A stretch of 36,293 nucleotides of DNA from an uncultured Synechococcales cyanobacterium (GCA_902806435.1 CADCWO010000183.1:1-36293); one strand, 5' to 3'; positions 1 to 10,908 are shown, counted from the first letter of the stretch. The notes: generated from the letters alone by a model not told the origin. Made by a program: numbers and translations.

Positions 1-2
1 CC

Positions 3-278
3 TTAGCACGGGTATTGGTGCAAGATCCCCTGATAATTTTGGCAGATGAACCAATTGCCAGCCTTGATCCGGAACTAAGCCGCGAGGTAATGGACTTGCT
101 ACGAAACCTGGGTCAGCAAACAGGCAGAGCTCTGATCGTTAGCCTCCATGATGTTGACTTTGCCAGGAGTCATTGCCAGCGCATCATCGGCTTACGCCAG
201 GGACGAATAGTGTTTGATGTGCCAACTGCTCTGGTATCGCTTGAGATGATCGGGGATTTGTATCGGCTGGGAGAGTAA
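3..278 (+). CDS. phnC: Phosphonate-type ABC transporter ATPase, C-terminal part (cut by window edge)
   Basis: Reading frame open from the window edge, so only the last 91 residues are visible and the true start lies upstream. The piece holds the second half of an ABC ATPase: Walker B with D-loop (ILADEPIASLDP) and the switch histidine (SLHDVDFA), followed by the usual regulatory tail (RIIGLRQGRIVFD). The stop is two bases before the start of the permease gene, so the two are surely co-transcribed. In this family the ATPase drives uptake of phosphonate, phosphite or a related phosphorus oxyanion across the plasma membrane. The PhnC name rests on the PhnE-type partner rather than on this fragment alone. 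The substrate-binding protein PhnD is not in the window and may be upstream. Confidence 0.85.
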   Translation, partial: LARVLVQDPLIILADEPIASLDPELSREVMDLLRNLGQQTGRALIVSLHDVDFARSHCQRIIGLRQGRIVFDVPTALVSLEMIGDLYRLGE

Positions 279-280
279 GG

Positions 281-1972
281 ATGAAGAGCCAACCGGCACC
301 ACGTCCTTCTCTGCTTACCCTACCTATAGGGTGGGGCTTGGCTACTTTAGCCGCGATCGCCATTTCCATTCACCAGGCAGGATTGCAACAAGATTGGCTC
401 AACCTCAGTGGTTGGAATCAGCTTTGGTCCTTTGTGCAGGCTAGTATCCGGCCGGACTTGAACCCCGCGCTTCTACGCCTGACGCTGAATGCAAGTCTTA
501 TTACTCTGGCGTACGCCGTTTGTGGCACGGTTCTGAGTGTGATGCTGGGAATTGGGGGAGGTATTTTAGCCTCAGAAGTTTGGTGGTTAGCGGTTTTTCC
601 TCGTCGAGCCGCTGATCAGTCTTCTCCCTGGTGGATTGGGATCAGAGGATTACTGGTAGTCCCCCGGGCAATTCCCGAATTGATTTGGGGACTATTTTTC
701 GTCAATCTGTGGGGGCTAGACCCCCTGACGGCGACTCTGGCGATTGCAGTTCCCTTTGGCGCAATCACGGCCAAGGTCTTTTCAGAAATTCTGGACGAAA
801 CCCCCCGCCAATCCTTGCTGATCTTGCTTAACAGTGGGGTAGCACCGCTACCAGCTTTTTTTTATACACTGCTTCCCCAAGCATTTCTAAATCTGCTCTC
901 TTACACCTTCTATCGCTTTGAGTGCTCGATTCGGTCTGCTGCAGTTTTAGGCATTATTGGGGCAGGCGGTTTAGGCTATGAAATCCTCCTCAGCCTACAA
1001 TCACTGCGCTATGAGCAGCTGTGGACGTTTTTCTATGCATTGGTTGTACTCAATGGACTGGTGGATTACAGCAGTGCCTGGTTACGCCGCCGTCTGGGTT
1101 GCGCTAGCCGTTTGGATTTAAATCTACGCAAGCCAACCTACCGATTACAGCCAGTTTATCAACGGGATCCACTCGTGAGTCTGGTTGGGCTGAGCATGGT
1201 TCTACTCATCCCCTTTTGCTTCTGGTATGTCAGTGCAGACTTCAGTAAGCTTTGGCAACCCCGGACGAGGCAGTTGTTAGGGGAGATAGTTCAGGCCTCC
1301 TTCCCGCCGGATTTGAGTAGCCTGCCACAGTTGCTCACGCTGTCTACTCAGACGTTGGCGATGTCAGTATTGGCGATCGCCTTAGCGGCGTTAGGTGGAC
1401 TATTGCTTTCCTTTCCCGCAGCCCATAACTTTTTTCTGCCAGGGGGGCTGCTCCATCTGAGGTCACCGGATCGCACCAGTACCCTATGGTCTTGGGCAGC
1501 CCTGCTATTTACTCGGAGCGTGCTGCTTATCTGCCGTTCCATCCCTGCTCCCATTTGGGCTTTAGTGCTGTTATTTGTGATGTTTCCAGGCATCTGGCCA
1601 GGGGCGATCGCACTAGGGCTGCACAACCTCGGGATTCTAGGACGATTGATGGCGGAAGTGATCGAAAATTTGGATCAGCGTCCCTTGGAGGCACTAAAAG
1701 CTCAAGGTGCCTTGGGCTCCCTGGTATTTCTCTACGGCGTACTACCATTGACCTTACCTCGTTTCTTAGCTTACATTCTCTATCGCTGGGAAGTCTGCAT
1801 GCGAGAAACAGTGATTGTAGGTTTGGTAGGAGTTGGTGGGTTAGGGCGTCTACTGACTGAGCAACTGAGCAGTTTTGACTATCGGGGTATGATGGTGACG
1901 CTAGGATGCTTCATCATCTTGACGCTTTTAGTGGATTGGGTTAGTGCTACCATGCGGCGAGATCTGCGGTAA
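281..1972 (+). CDS. phnE: Phosphonate-type ABC transporter permease, two PhnE units fused in one chain
   Basis: 563 residues, about twice the usual PhnE length of 260-280. Two homologous permease halves are visible. The first spans roughly residues 60-275, with the inner-membrane coupling loop around RGLLVVPRAIPELIWG and a distal GIIGAGGLGYEIL motif. The second spans roughly 340-563, with LICRSIPAPIWALV and GLVGVGGLGRLL at equivalent places. Each half also has the paired SYTFYRFECSIR / AYILYRWEVCMR segment typical of PhnE. It would form the whole transmembrane channel for the adjacent ATPase, so a single chain could replace the usual homodimer. The start is ATG two bases after the phnC stop. 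Substrate (phosphonate, phosphite or other) cannot be told from sequence by eye. Confidence 0.88.
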   Translation: MKSQPAPRPSLLTLPIGWGLATLAAIAISIHQAGLQQDWLNLSGWNQLWSFVQASIRPDLNPALLRLTLNASLITLAYAVCGTVLSVMLGIGGGILASEVWWLAVFPRRAADQSSPWWIGIRGLLVVPRAIPELIWGLFFVNLWGLDPLTATLAIAVPFGAITAKVFSEILDETPRQSLLILLNSGVAPLPAFFYTLLPQAFLNLLSYTFYRFECSIRSAAVLGIIGAGGLGYEILLSLQSLRYEQLWTFFYALVVLNGLVDYSSAWLRRRLGCASRLDLNLRKPTYRLQPVYQRDPLVSLVGLSMVLLIPFCFWYVSADFSKLWQPRTRQLLGEIVQASFPPDLSSLPQLLTLSTQTLAMSVLAIALAALGGLLLSFPAAHNFFLPGGLLHLRSPDRTSTLWSWAALLFTRSVLLICRSIPAPIWALVLLFVMFPGIWPGAIALGLHNLGILGRLMAEVIENLDQRPLEALKAQGALGSLVFLYGVLPLTLPRFLAYILYRWEVCMRETVIVGLVGVGGLGRLLTEQLSSFDYRGMMVTLGCFIILTLLVDWVSATMRRDLR

Positions 1973-2272
1973 AAACGGCATTGCTAATTCTAAGTATGAA
2001 CCTGTGTTTGGAAGGCCTAGAATTTCATCCTTGATGAATAGTTCTGTGGGTCTCCAATCATAGCGTGTGAGCAAGCTTTTGCGTCTGGGTCAGGAATGGG
2101 ACCAACTAGCCCCAGCCTCTTAACCACTTTGGCTGCTACAACGAGTTGCTTAGACCAATTCTACGAAGAAAGGCTACAGCGGATATAACGCTCTTGTCAG
2201 GTTGATCTAAGCTCAAACAACGCTACAGGCCTAGCACGCTAATGATGGAATGGTGTAGAAATAAATGAGGTT
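1973..2272. other. Intergenic, no gene seen
   Basis: Spacer between the phosphonate transporter and the SOUL gene. No convincing ORF, tRNA or strong terminator hairpin was found. A short GAGG (2268-2271) just before the SOUL ATG may act as its ribosome-binding site. Confidence 0.5.
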
Positions 2273-2890
2273 ATGAAATCACAAGCTCTACTGCTAGTTC
2301 TTGGATTACTGATTCTGGCTATCCTGATTGGAGGTTACAGCGCTGTGTCTGCTCCCTTGCCTGAAGGATTTCCACCTCCTACTCCTTCTGGAAAAATTGA
2401 AGTAAAGCAGTATCCTGCTTACCGTTCTGGAACCATTACCTATGAAGGCAAGCTTGATCAAGCGACTAATGCCGCCTTTGAGCCACTGTATCGCCACATC
2501 AGCTCGAATAAGATTGCAATGACAGCTCCCGTGGAGGCCCGTTATCCTCTGGTTACCTTACAGGAGGGGCCGGGAAGTAAGCTTAATGAACGCGGTAAAA
2601 CCGAGGTGTCATTTTTATATCGTAATCCAGACATCCAACCGCAGCAGCTTGCTCAGGGAATCAATGTAGAAGATCATGCCCCGATGACGGTAGTCAGCAT
2701 CGGTATTAAGGGTCCATACAGCTATACCATTTACCAGCACTACCTAGAGCAGTTGCGAGAATGGCTAACTCAGCATCCAGGCTACACCGTCGCTGGCTTG
2801 CCTCGACGCTTTTTCTACGACTCACCCTTTATCCCAGACTCGCTCAAGCGCAGTGACGTGCAGATTCCGATCAACAAGGTAGGGAGCTGA
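2273..2890 (+). CDS. SOUL-family haem-binding protein with N-terminal membrane segment
   Basis: 205 residues. A hydrophobic stretch at residues 5-22 (LLLVLGLLILAILIGG) looks like a signal anchor, placing the soluble part on the outer or lumenal side. The rest matches the SOUL/HBP fold: it opens with an IEVKQYPAYR strand, and the diagnostic MTAPVEARYP turn occurs about a third of the way in. A tail with YTVAGLPRRFFYDSPFIPD resembles the R-x-x-Y-DSP region of SOUL proteins. Family members bind haem or other tetrapyrroles; exact roles in cyanobacteria are not settled. The start ATG follows GAGG with a short spacer. It stands alone, with about 300 bp of non-coding DNA on either side. Confidence 0.88.
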   Translation: MKSQALLLVLGLLILAILIGGYSAVSAPLPEGFPPPTPSGKIEVKQYPAYRSGTITYEGKLDQATNAAFEPLYRHISSNKIAMTAPVEARYPLVTLQEGPGSKLNERGKTEVSFLYRNPDIQPQQLAQGINVEDHAPMTVVSIGIKGPYSYTIYQHYLEQLREWLTQHPGYTVAGLPRRFFYDSPFIPDSLKRSDVQIPINKVGS

Positions 2891-3206
2891 TGAGCCTGGC
2901 AAACTGTCAGCGCTCCTAGATCGGTAGCAACCGGTTAACGAGGCAGCTGCAACCGCTATGAGCTTTAATAGGTCGACTCATACTACGCCAGGATGGTAGC
3001 TTCTATCCCATTCAAGTAGTTGAAACGGCTTACCGTCAATACAAGTTACTGTGAGCAACCTCTAGGGGAGTGACTGTGCCGTTACAGCGGCGACGGGTAT
3101 TGCTTAAGAAGTCTTGAAGCACCTCTTAACCTCGATTACTAAGCCAGCTGATTACGGTACTTTGCCTACGGGCACTGCATCGTACTAACTCAAGAGCCTG
3201 GAGTCA
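2891..3206. other. Intergenic between convergent genes, no gene seen
   Basis: Lies between the SOUL gene (plus) and the PfpI pseudogene (minus). I see no ORF with family resemblance, no tRNA and no clear rho-independent terminator. Confidence 0.5.
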
Positions 3207-3809
3207 TCAAACAGCCACTAGCTCTGCATGTTCAATCTTGGTGCCCAGAACCTTGAGAAACTCAGCGAGCCATCGGGGATGGGCAGGCCAAGCCGGAGCT
3301 GTAATCAGGTTGCCATCTGCGAATGCTTCATCAACAGGGAGCTCAACATAGTGGCCTCCTGCTAAGGTGACATCTGGAGAACAGGCTGGATAGGCAGAGC
3401 AACGCTTGCCATCCAGTACGTTCGCTGCTGCTAATAACTGGGCACCATGACAAATCGCAGCAATCGGCTTGTTTCGCTCAGCGAAATGGCGCACGATTTC
3501 TAGTACCCGTTGGTTGAGACGAATATACTCTGGCGCCCGTCCCCCTGGAATCACTAACGCATCGTAGTCATTCTCGTTAATTTCATCAAAGGTCGCATTA
3601 AGTTGGAAGTTATGGCCTGGTTTTTCGCTATAGGTCTGATCGCCTTCAAAATCGTGAATAGCTGTGCGAACTTTTTCACTGGCTTGCTTCTTTGAGCAAA
3701 TAGCGTGGACGGTATGGCCTACCATCTGCAGGGCCTAAAAGGGCACCATCACCTCATAATCCTCAACATAGTCACCCACGAGCATTAAAATCCTTTTTTC
3801 AGCTGCCAT
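3207..3809 (-). pseudogene. DJ-1/PfpI family protein, interrupted by an in-frame amber codon
   Basis: From ATG at 3809, well placed behind a GAAGGAAG ribosome-binding site (3817-3824), the frame reads MAAEKRILMLVGDYVEDYEV and on to VPF, then TAG at 3737-3735. It continues in the same frame ([13 protein letters not shown]...) to 3207. Without the stop it is a normal 200-codon DJ-1/PfpI protein. Conserved features are the acidic Glu19, PGGRAPEYI near residue 88 and the nucleophile elbow AAICHGA with Cys120. The stop most simply arose by one C-to-T change from CAG (Gln). Restart at Met29 (3725) would give 172 residues, but without the first strand and Glu19. Relatives act as glyoxalases/deglycases or stress proteins. 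Pseudogene, readthrough or assembly error all remain possible. Confidence 0.85.
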
Positions 3810-3816
3810 GTTGTAA

Positions 3817-3824
3817 CTTCCTTC
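3817..3824 (-). promoter_or_regulatory. Ribosome-binding site fixing the original pfpI start
   Basis: GAAGGAAG on the minus strand, seven bases before ATG 3809. It supports that codon as the ancestral start and hence the reading of the downstream amber codon as a lesion inside the gene. Confidence 0.6.
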
Positions 3825-4092
3825 AAATTGCTAGCCCTATAGAAGCCAGGATACTTGGCTAAACAATCCTGAACAATAGTCTTCTCAGGAGTAAATCCCA
3901 AGATTCTTGTTAAAGGACAAGCTAGAGGTATACCTGTTGGGTGTCGCTGAAAATTGGGCCGCTGTGCAGGTTTACTAGCTGGATTGGAGCTATCTAAGGG
4001 GAACTGTCAGATATGAATCATTAAGAGAGACTTGTGCTGATCCTCACCCTCTCTTTTAATCCCAGCAGTGGCTTCCTTAATCTGCATATGGT

Positions 4093-5301
4093 TCACAAAA
4101 GTTGCCAACAGGCTCGGGCAATTTCCCAATCTTCTTGGGTATGAATCACCATCACCCGGACGGCTGAGTCAGACGTAGAAATATCCTGATCAACAGGAGA
4201 CTGCTCATTTTTTTCTAGATCCACTTTTAGGCCTAGAAATTCAAAGGCTTTGCAAGCAGCAGCTCGAACTAGGGGGGAATTTTCGCCAACTCCAGCGGTG
4301 AAGATCAGAGCATCCAGCCCTCCTAAGCTGGCAAGCATAGCCCCAATAGAGGACCTCAGCCGATGTACGTAAATGTCAAGCGCTAGTTGCGCCCGCGGGT
4401 TGTTAGCGGCGATCGCCTCTACAATCTGCCGCATATCGGCTGAAATTCCGGAAATTCCTTTAAGACCAGAAGCCTTATTCAGTAACTGATCAAGCTCGTC
4501 TGCTGTGTAGGTTTCCTGACGCAGCAGATGAATCAAAATACCAGGGTCAACGGAGCCAGAGCGAGTACCCATCATTAAGCCATCCAGGGGGGTAAAGCCC
4601 ATAGTCGTGTCTATACTGTGCCCTTGAGAGATGGCGGCGAGGGAACAACCGTTGCCTAAGTGACAGGTGATCAAGCGCAGGCTATGTAGATCCCGTTCCA
4701 GAATTTGGGCCGCCCGGCGGGCACAATACTGGTGGCTAATGCCATGAAACCCATAGCGGCGGATACCCTGCTCGACCCACTCGTAAGGACCGGCATAGAT
4801 AGCAGCGGCATCAGGCAACTGAGCATGAAATGCTGTATCAAATACCGCCACCTGGGGTATTGATCCCAGGCTCATTTCAATGGCCTCTATCCCTTCTAAA
4901 TTGGCTGGATTGTGGCTGGGGGCAAAGGCAGCAAGACGAGCGATCGCTGCTTTGACCTCGGTTGTAACGACAACACTCTCTTTGTAGTCTGGGCCCCCGT
5001 GCACCACCCGGTGACCGACAACCTGAATATCTGAAGGTTGAGAAATGACTTGAGTTTCGCCCTGAGCGAGAGAGTTCAGCAGATAAGCGATCACATCAGG
5101 CCGGGACGTGGTGCGAATTTCTTCCTCTAAAACCGCTCCCCCGGCAGTCTTGATCTTAATTTGGGCAAAACCTTGATGATGAGTCCAGTCAACTGCCGCT
5201 TCCCAAACCGGCTGCGGAGGATGATCGGGAAGTGCTCCCGTTATCTCATAGAGGCAACTTTTTTGGCTGCTCGACCCGGCATTCAGCACCAAGATTTTCA
5301 T
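4093..5301 (-). CDS. ackA: Acetate kinase
   Basis: 402 residues, the normal family length. It interconverts acetyl-phosphate + ADP and acetate + ATP in the cytosol. Visible ASKHA-fold motifs in order: LNAGSSSQK at the N-terminus, VVHGGPDY, FDTAFHAQLP, RRYGFHGISHQY, the phosphate-binding HLGNGCSLAA, DGLMMGTRSG and, near the C-terminus, FTAGVGENSPLVR. The start ATG is preceded by AAAGGA and lies eight bases after the stop of the histidine phosphatase gene, so the two probably share an mRNA. Phosphoketolase, the enzyme producing acetyl-phosphate, is encoded upstream on the same strand, which fits the phosphoketolase-acetate route. No phosphotransacetylase gene is present here. Confidence 0.97.
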   Translation of the reverse strand: MKILVLNAGSSSQKSCLYEITGALPDHPPQPVWEAAVDWTHHQGFAQIKIKTAGGAVLEEEIRTTSRPDVIAYLLNSLAQGETQVISQPSDIQVVGHRVVHGGPDYKESVVVTTEVKAAIARLAAFAPSHNPANLEGIEAIEMSLGSIPQVAVFDTAFHAQLPDAAAIYAGPYEWVEQGIRRYGFHGISHQYCARRAAQILERDLHSLRLITCHLGNGCSLAAISQGHSIDTTMGFTPLDGLMMGTRSGSVDPGILIHLLRQETYTADELDQLLNKASGLKGISGISADMRQIVEAIAANNPRAQLALDIYVHRLRSSIGAMLASLGGLDALIFTAGVGENSPLVRAAACKAFEFLGLKVDLEKNEQSPVDQDISTSDSAVRVMVIHTQEDWEIARACWQLL

Positions 5302-5309
5302 AGTCCTTT

Positions 5310-5948
5310 CTATGTCCCCGGTAGATTACGCAGATGTTCTGGCAAATGGTAGCGATCGCCTAACACTTGCAGTAAGGGACCATGCACATCAAACTTGACA
5401 ATGCTAACGGAGGCAACCAGTGTATTGATGCGATCGCGATAACGCCCTAGATCGATTCCCAACAGGCTACAAAGAATAATCCGCAGCGTTGCTTTGTGGG
5501 AAACCACCAGGACATTCCCCGTCGGATAGTGAGCTTCAATTTCTGCAATCACCAGAGAAGCACGGCTGGCAATTTCTACAGCAGTTTCCCCACCCGTGGG
5601 CGGATTCCAGGCCGGTTCAGTCAGCCAGCGAATGTAGTCATCCGGGTAGTGCTGTTTAACAAACTCCAGCGTTTCACCCTCCCATTGGCCATAGCGAATT
5701 TCCTTCAACCCGTCGCGCAACTGCATGTCCATCCCAACGGCATCACACAATGGCGCGGCCGTGGCGATAGTGCGTTTCATTGGACTCACAAAAACCGCGG
5801 CCCAAGGATGAGAGCGGTAAGTTTGGGCAAACGCCTCGGCCATCTGCATCCCTTCTGGGGTTAGCTCAGGATCTAAATCACCGCAATAGCCCCCCGTCTT
5901 GCTATAGGTTGTTTCTCCGTGGCGGAGGAGGTATAAGTTTAGGCTCAT
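5310..5948 (-). CDS. Histidine phosphatase family protein (phosphoglycerate mutase-like)
   Basis: 212 residues. The catalytic LRHGET motif with the phospho-accepting His is at residues 8-13. Other family markers are SPMKRTIATA, EIRYGQWEG (containing the acid/base Glu) and the second catalytic His in VLVVSHKATLRI. It is a cofactor-dependent phosphoglycerate mutase-type fold, but the branch includes broad phosphatases of sugar phosphates, so substrate is uncertain. It directly precedes ackA with an eight-base gap, and phosphoglucomutase lies upstream on the same strand. Context therefore suggests a sugar-phosphate role. The start ATG at 5948 gives the standard MSLNLYLLRHGET beginning. Confidence 0.88.
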   Translation of the reverse strand: MSLNLYLLRHGETTYSKTGGYCGDLDPELTPEGMQMAEAFAQTYRSHPWAAVFVSPMKRTIATAAPLCDAVGMDMQLRDGLKEIRYGQWEGETLEFVKQHYPDDYIRWLTEPAWNPPTGGETAVEIASRASLVIAEIEAHYPTGNVLVVSHKATLRIILCSLLGIDLGRYRDRINTLVASVSIVKFDVHGPLLQVLGDRYHLPEHLRNLPGT

Positions 5949-5995
5949 GGGTTAATTTCCGTTAGGTTTGTGCTCAAGCATAAAGTCATTTAACC

Positions 5996-6073
5996 CGTAG
6001 GGGCGTTATCTGCGACAAAGACGCTCCGCGTTTCATGTCCTGTGCTTAAAAAGAAACGCAAAAGGCCCCTACG
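5996..6073. repeat. Nested inverted repeat (REP/MITE-like palindromic element)
   Basis: Outer arms CGTAGGGGC (5996-6004) and GCCCCTACG (6065-6073) are perfect inverted repeats. Inside them GCGTTTC (6028-6034) pairs with GAAACGC (6053-6059). Elements bounded by GTAGGGGC...GCCCCTAC are, from memory, a common intergenic class in cyanobacteria. It lies just upstream of the histidine phosphatase gene. No transposase is encoded. Confidence 0.55.
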
Positions 6074-6144
6074 CGTGCAGTTAAGGATGGGTGAGCTTCA
6101 GGATTGGCATTAAAAGGACCAATTGCTTGGTTCAGGGTTTTGTT

Positions 6145-6169
6145 AGGGTACGTTTTGCTAGCGTACCCT
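6145..6169. repeat. Hairpin AGGGTACG...CGTACCCT, REP-like
   Basis: Perfect 8-bp stem (6145-6152 with 6162-6169) and a 9-base loop. It lies just downstream of the phosphoglucomutase stop. There is no T-run on the minus-strand exit side, so it is not a canonical terminator. It resembles the TAGGGT...ACCCTA palindromic repeats frequent between cyanobacterial genes. It may still stabilise the 3' end of the pgm mRNA. Confidence 0.5.
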
Positions 6170-6183
6170 TCCCCCCATGATCA

Positions 6184-7861
<1,678 letters not shown>

Positions 7862-8175
7862 AGTTAAGGTTTTCTGCAATTTTTGGCGATATATCTTACC
7901 AACTAGAGAAACACGCTCAGGTTAAGAAACTGTAAACACCAGAGGAAGCTTCATTCTCAGATCCTCAGACTCAAAGAACTTGTGCCTAGGTTCTTCACTC
8001 ACTCCAAGAAACTTTGAACTTAATGTCGGAATTCACACAGCCGCGATCGCTGAGGAATCCCCTCACGTCCTGGGGCGCGCAGACTGAGGGAGCAATTAAA
8101 GTAAGACCTGAGCGTTGAATTGGAGACACTTTAACTCAACACTTCAGGCCTTCAGGCGTCCGATTGCTCGCTCTG
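7862..8175. other. Intergenic between phosphoketolase and pgm
   Basis: About 310 bases that would hold the pgm promoter (reading leftwards). One HIP1 site (GCGATCGC near 8042) is present. No ORF or RNA gene is recognisable. Confidence 0.45.
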
Positions 8176-10644
8176 CTAGGGACGCGTTCTTGCTTCTGCT
8201 TCCACGCCTTCTTGGGAGGGAGCAGGATCGCTAGCGCCGTGTTCCGAAACACTTTTACCGGCACCAGGGCTGCCATAGGGCCATTTCCAGTTGCGAACTT
8301 CCGGCAGGTCGTCTCCGTACTTGCGGACGTAGAGCTTGTGCTCAATCAGCTTGTCATGCAGCATCTGCTTCACATGCGCGGCGGTATACCTCAGCTGGGG
8401 CACCCGATCAATCACATCATCGGCCAAGCTGAAGCGATCTACTTCGTTCATCACCACCATGTCAAAAGGCGTCGAGGTTGTTCCTTCTTCCTTGTAACCG
8501 CGCACGTGCAGATTGTGGTGGTTGCGGCGGCGATAGGTCAAGCGATGGATCAGCCAGGGATAACCATGAAAGGCAAAGATAATCGGCTTATCGGGCGTAA
8601 AGATGCTATCGAAATCTTTATCACTCAGGCCATGAGGATGCTCCGTGTCTGGCTGGAGAGTCATTAGGTCTACCACGTTCACGACGCGAATCTTCAAATC
8701 AGGGAAGTGTTGCCGCAGCAAGTCAACAGCAGCCAAGGCCTCCATGGTGGGAATATCCCCGGCACAGGCCATCACCACGTCTGGCTCTACACCCTGGTCG
8801 TTACTGGCCCAATTCCAAATGCCAACACCTTTGGTGCAATGTTTGATCGCCGAGTCCATGTCAAGGTACTGCAAGGCAGGTTGTTTCCCCGCCACGATCA
8901 CGTTGACATAGTGGCGGCTACGTAGGCAGTGGTCGGTTACCGACAGCAGCGTGTTGGCATCTGGGGGCAGGTATACCCGAACGATCTCCCCTTTCTTATT
9001 GACCACGTGATCGATGAAGCCAGGGTCTTGGTGGGAAAACCCATTGTGGTCTTGCCGCCAAACGTGCGAGGTCAGCAGGTAGTTGAGCGAAGCAATTGGT
9101 TGACGCCAGGGAATGTGTCGAGTTGTCTTCAGCCACTTGGCATGTTGATTGAACATAGAGTCAACCAGGTGAATGAAGGCCTCATAGCAGGAGAAGAAGC
9201 CATGGCGCCCGGTGAGTAGATAGCCTTCTAGCCAGCCTTGGCAGGTGTGTTCACTGAGGATCTCCATTACCCGGCCCTGAGGCGATAGGTGGTCGTCGTA
9301 GGGGAAGGTTTCAGCCATCCAGGTGCGATCGGTTGCCTCAAACACATCACCTAAGCGATTTGAAGCCGTCTCATCGGGACCCACAATCCGGAAATTCTGG
9401 CTATTGCTTTTGATGATATCCCGCAAGAATTTACCCATAACGCGGGTGGCTTCTGCGGTCGTCACCCCGGGGTTAACCTCAACCGCATAATCTTGGAAGT
9501 CAGGCATTCTCAAATCCCGCAGCAGCAGCCCACCGTTCGCATGGGGGTTATCACCCATGCGCCGCTGCCCCTTGGGTGCTAGTTCTGCCAATTCATCAAT
9601 CAACTTGCCGTTTTCATCAAACAGCTCTTCTGGCTGGTAGCTCTTCATCCACGATTCCAGCAGCTTTACATGCTCTGGCTGTGTAGCCATCTCTGAGAAG
9701 GGTACCTGGTGCGATCGCCAGTAATCCTCAGTTTTCTTGCCATCGACTTCCTTGGGTCCTGTCCAGCCCTTAGGCGATCGCAGGATAATCATCGGCCATT
9801 GCGGGCGTCCAGCGTAACCGGTGCTGCGTGCATCACGCTGAATTGCTTTAATTTCAGCAATCACCGTATCCATCGTTGCAGCCATCAACTGGTGCATGGT
9901 TTCCGGGTCCGACCCTTCCACAAAGTAAGGTTTATAGCCGTAACCAATAAACAGGCTCTCCAGCTCCTGATGGCTGAGACGAGCCAGCACAGTCGGGTTA
10001 GCAATTTTGTAGCCATTCAAGTGCAGGATCGGCAAAACCGCGCCATCCTGAACGGGGTTGAGGAACTTGTTAGAATGCCAGGCTGTAGCTAGGGGGCCTG
10101 TTTCAGCTTCCCCATCCCCAACTACACAGCAGGCAATCAGATCAGGATTATCGAAGACAGCTCCGTAAGCATGGGAGACGGCATAACCGAGTTCACCCCC
10201 TTCATGAATCGAGCCAGGGGTCTCCGGGGCAACGTGGCTAGGAATCCCGCCAGGGAAGGAGAACTGCTTGAAGAGTTTCTTCATCCCCTCAGCATCTTGA
10301 GAGATATTGGGGTAATAGTCGCTGTAGGTTCCTTCTAGATAGGTGTTTGCAACCAGCCCGGGACCGCCATGACCTGGCCCCGCAATGTAAATCACATTCA
10401 GGTCGTCTCGCTTGATTACCCGGTTGAAGTGGACGTAGATAAAATTCAGGCCTGGGGTGGTACCCCAGTGCCCCAATAGCCTAGGTTTGACATGCTCTAG
10501 CTTCAGCGGTTCCTTTAGGAGCGGATTATCAAGTAAATAAATTTGGCCGACGGATAAATAGTTGGCCGCCCGCCAGTAGGCATTCGTTTTGGACAATTCT
10601 GCTTCGGTCAAAGGGCTAGTTTGTTCACTGCTTGCTACTGTCAT
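8176..10644 (-). CDS. xfp: Xylulose-5-phosphate/fructose-6-phosphate phosphoketolase
   Basis: 822 residues from ATG 10644, chosen because GAGGAGT stands eight bases upstream and the XFP fold starts soon after ([20 protein letters not shown]). A start at 10794 would add 50 residues unlike the family. This TPP enzyme cleaves Xu5P or F6P with phosphate to acetyl-phosphate plus GAP or E4P. Visible motifs: [11 protein letters not shown] near residue 60, GPGHGGPG (89-96), [14 protein letters not shown] (141-154), and TPP-binding [19 protein letters not shown] (177 on). The second half has the conserved [17 protein letters not shown] and [11 protein letters not shown]. The family usually ends near WKWPY; here about 33 Ser/Glu/Ala-rich residues follow. 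The acetyl-phosphate consumer ackA lies downstream on the same strand. Confidence 0.96.
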   Translation of the reverse strand: MTVASSEQTSPLTEAELSKTNAYWRAANYLSVGQIYLLDNPLLKEPLKLEHVKPRLLGHWGTTPGLNFIYVHFNRVIKRDDLNVIYIAGPGHGGPGLVANTYLEGTYSDYYPNISQDAEGMKKLFKQFSFPGGIPSHVAPETPGSIHEGGELGYAVSHAYGAVFDNPDLIACCVVGDGEAETGPLATAWHSNKFLNPVQDGAVLPILHLNGYKIANPTVLARLSHQELESLFIGYGYKPYFVEGSDPETMHQLMAATMDTVIAEIKAIQRDARSTGYAGRPQWPMIILRSPKGWTGPKEVDGKKTEDYWRSHQVPFSEMATQPEHVKLLESWMKSYQPEELFDENGKLIDELAELAPKGQRRMGDNPHANGGLLLRDLRMPDFQDYAVEVNPGVTTAEATRVMGKFLRDIIKSNSQNFRIVGPDETASNRLGDVFEATDRTWMAETFPYDDHLSPQGRVMEILSEHTCQGWLEGYLLTGRHGFFSCYEAFIHLVDSMFNQHAKWLKTTRHIPWRQPIASLNYLLTSHVWRQDHNGFSHQDPGFIDHVVNKKGEIVRVYLPPDANTLLSVTDHCLRSRHYVNVIVAGKQPALQYLDMDSAIKHCTKGVGIWNWASNDQGVEPDVVMACAGDIPTMEALAAVDLLRQHFPDLKIRVVNVVDLMTLQPDTEHPHGLSDKDFDSIFTPDKPIIFAFHGYPWLIHRLTYRRRNHHNLHVRGYKEEGTTSTPFDMVVMNEVDRFSLADDVIDRVPQLRYTAAHVKQMLHDKLIEHKLYVRKYGDDLPEVRNWKWPYGSPGAGKSVSEHGASDPAPSQEGVEAEARTRP

Positions 10645-10651
10645 ACCGGGT

Positions 10652-10658
10652 ACTCCTC
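10652..10658 (-). promoter_or_regulatory. Shine-Dalgarno deciding the xfp start
   Basis: GAGGAGT on the minus strand, spaced seven bases from ATG 10644. This is the best ribosome-binding site in the upstream 150 bases and excludes the longer start at 10794. Confidence 0.65.
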
Positions 10659-10908
10659 GTAATCGTGAGTAGGTTATGGCCTGTGTGAAAATTGACCGAC
10701 AGCTAAACTGTCGCTGGTTAAGATACTTAAGCTTTGTCTGTACTGCGTTTACCTGCAACGGAGCTCTCGGCTCTAACGGCGATCGCTTGACCATCCTTTA
10801 ATACATGTGCCTCAAACATCTGCTATGCGATCGCACTGCGATTGTAGTTAACCCAACGGCTGCAGATGGGGCGTAAGCAGTTTAGCGATAATAACCTAGA
10901 ACCTTTCT

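Noticed and set aside
5496-5864. 122-residue plus-strand frame opposite the histidine phosphatase
   Set aside because: Shadow frame; the minus-strand protein has all family motifs.
6145-6169. Rho-independent terminator of pgm
   Set aside because: Good stem but no T-run on the minus strand; classed as a repeat hairpin instead.
8164-8667. 167-residue plus-strand frame opposite phosphoketolase
   Set aside because: Antisense shadow of a strongly conserved gene; the xfp frame explains the sequence.
10645-10794. 50-codon N-terminal extension of phosphoketolase
   Set aside because: GAGGAGT lies right before ATG 10644 and the extension is unlike XFP proteins.
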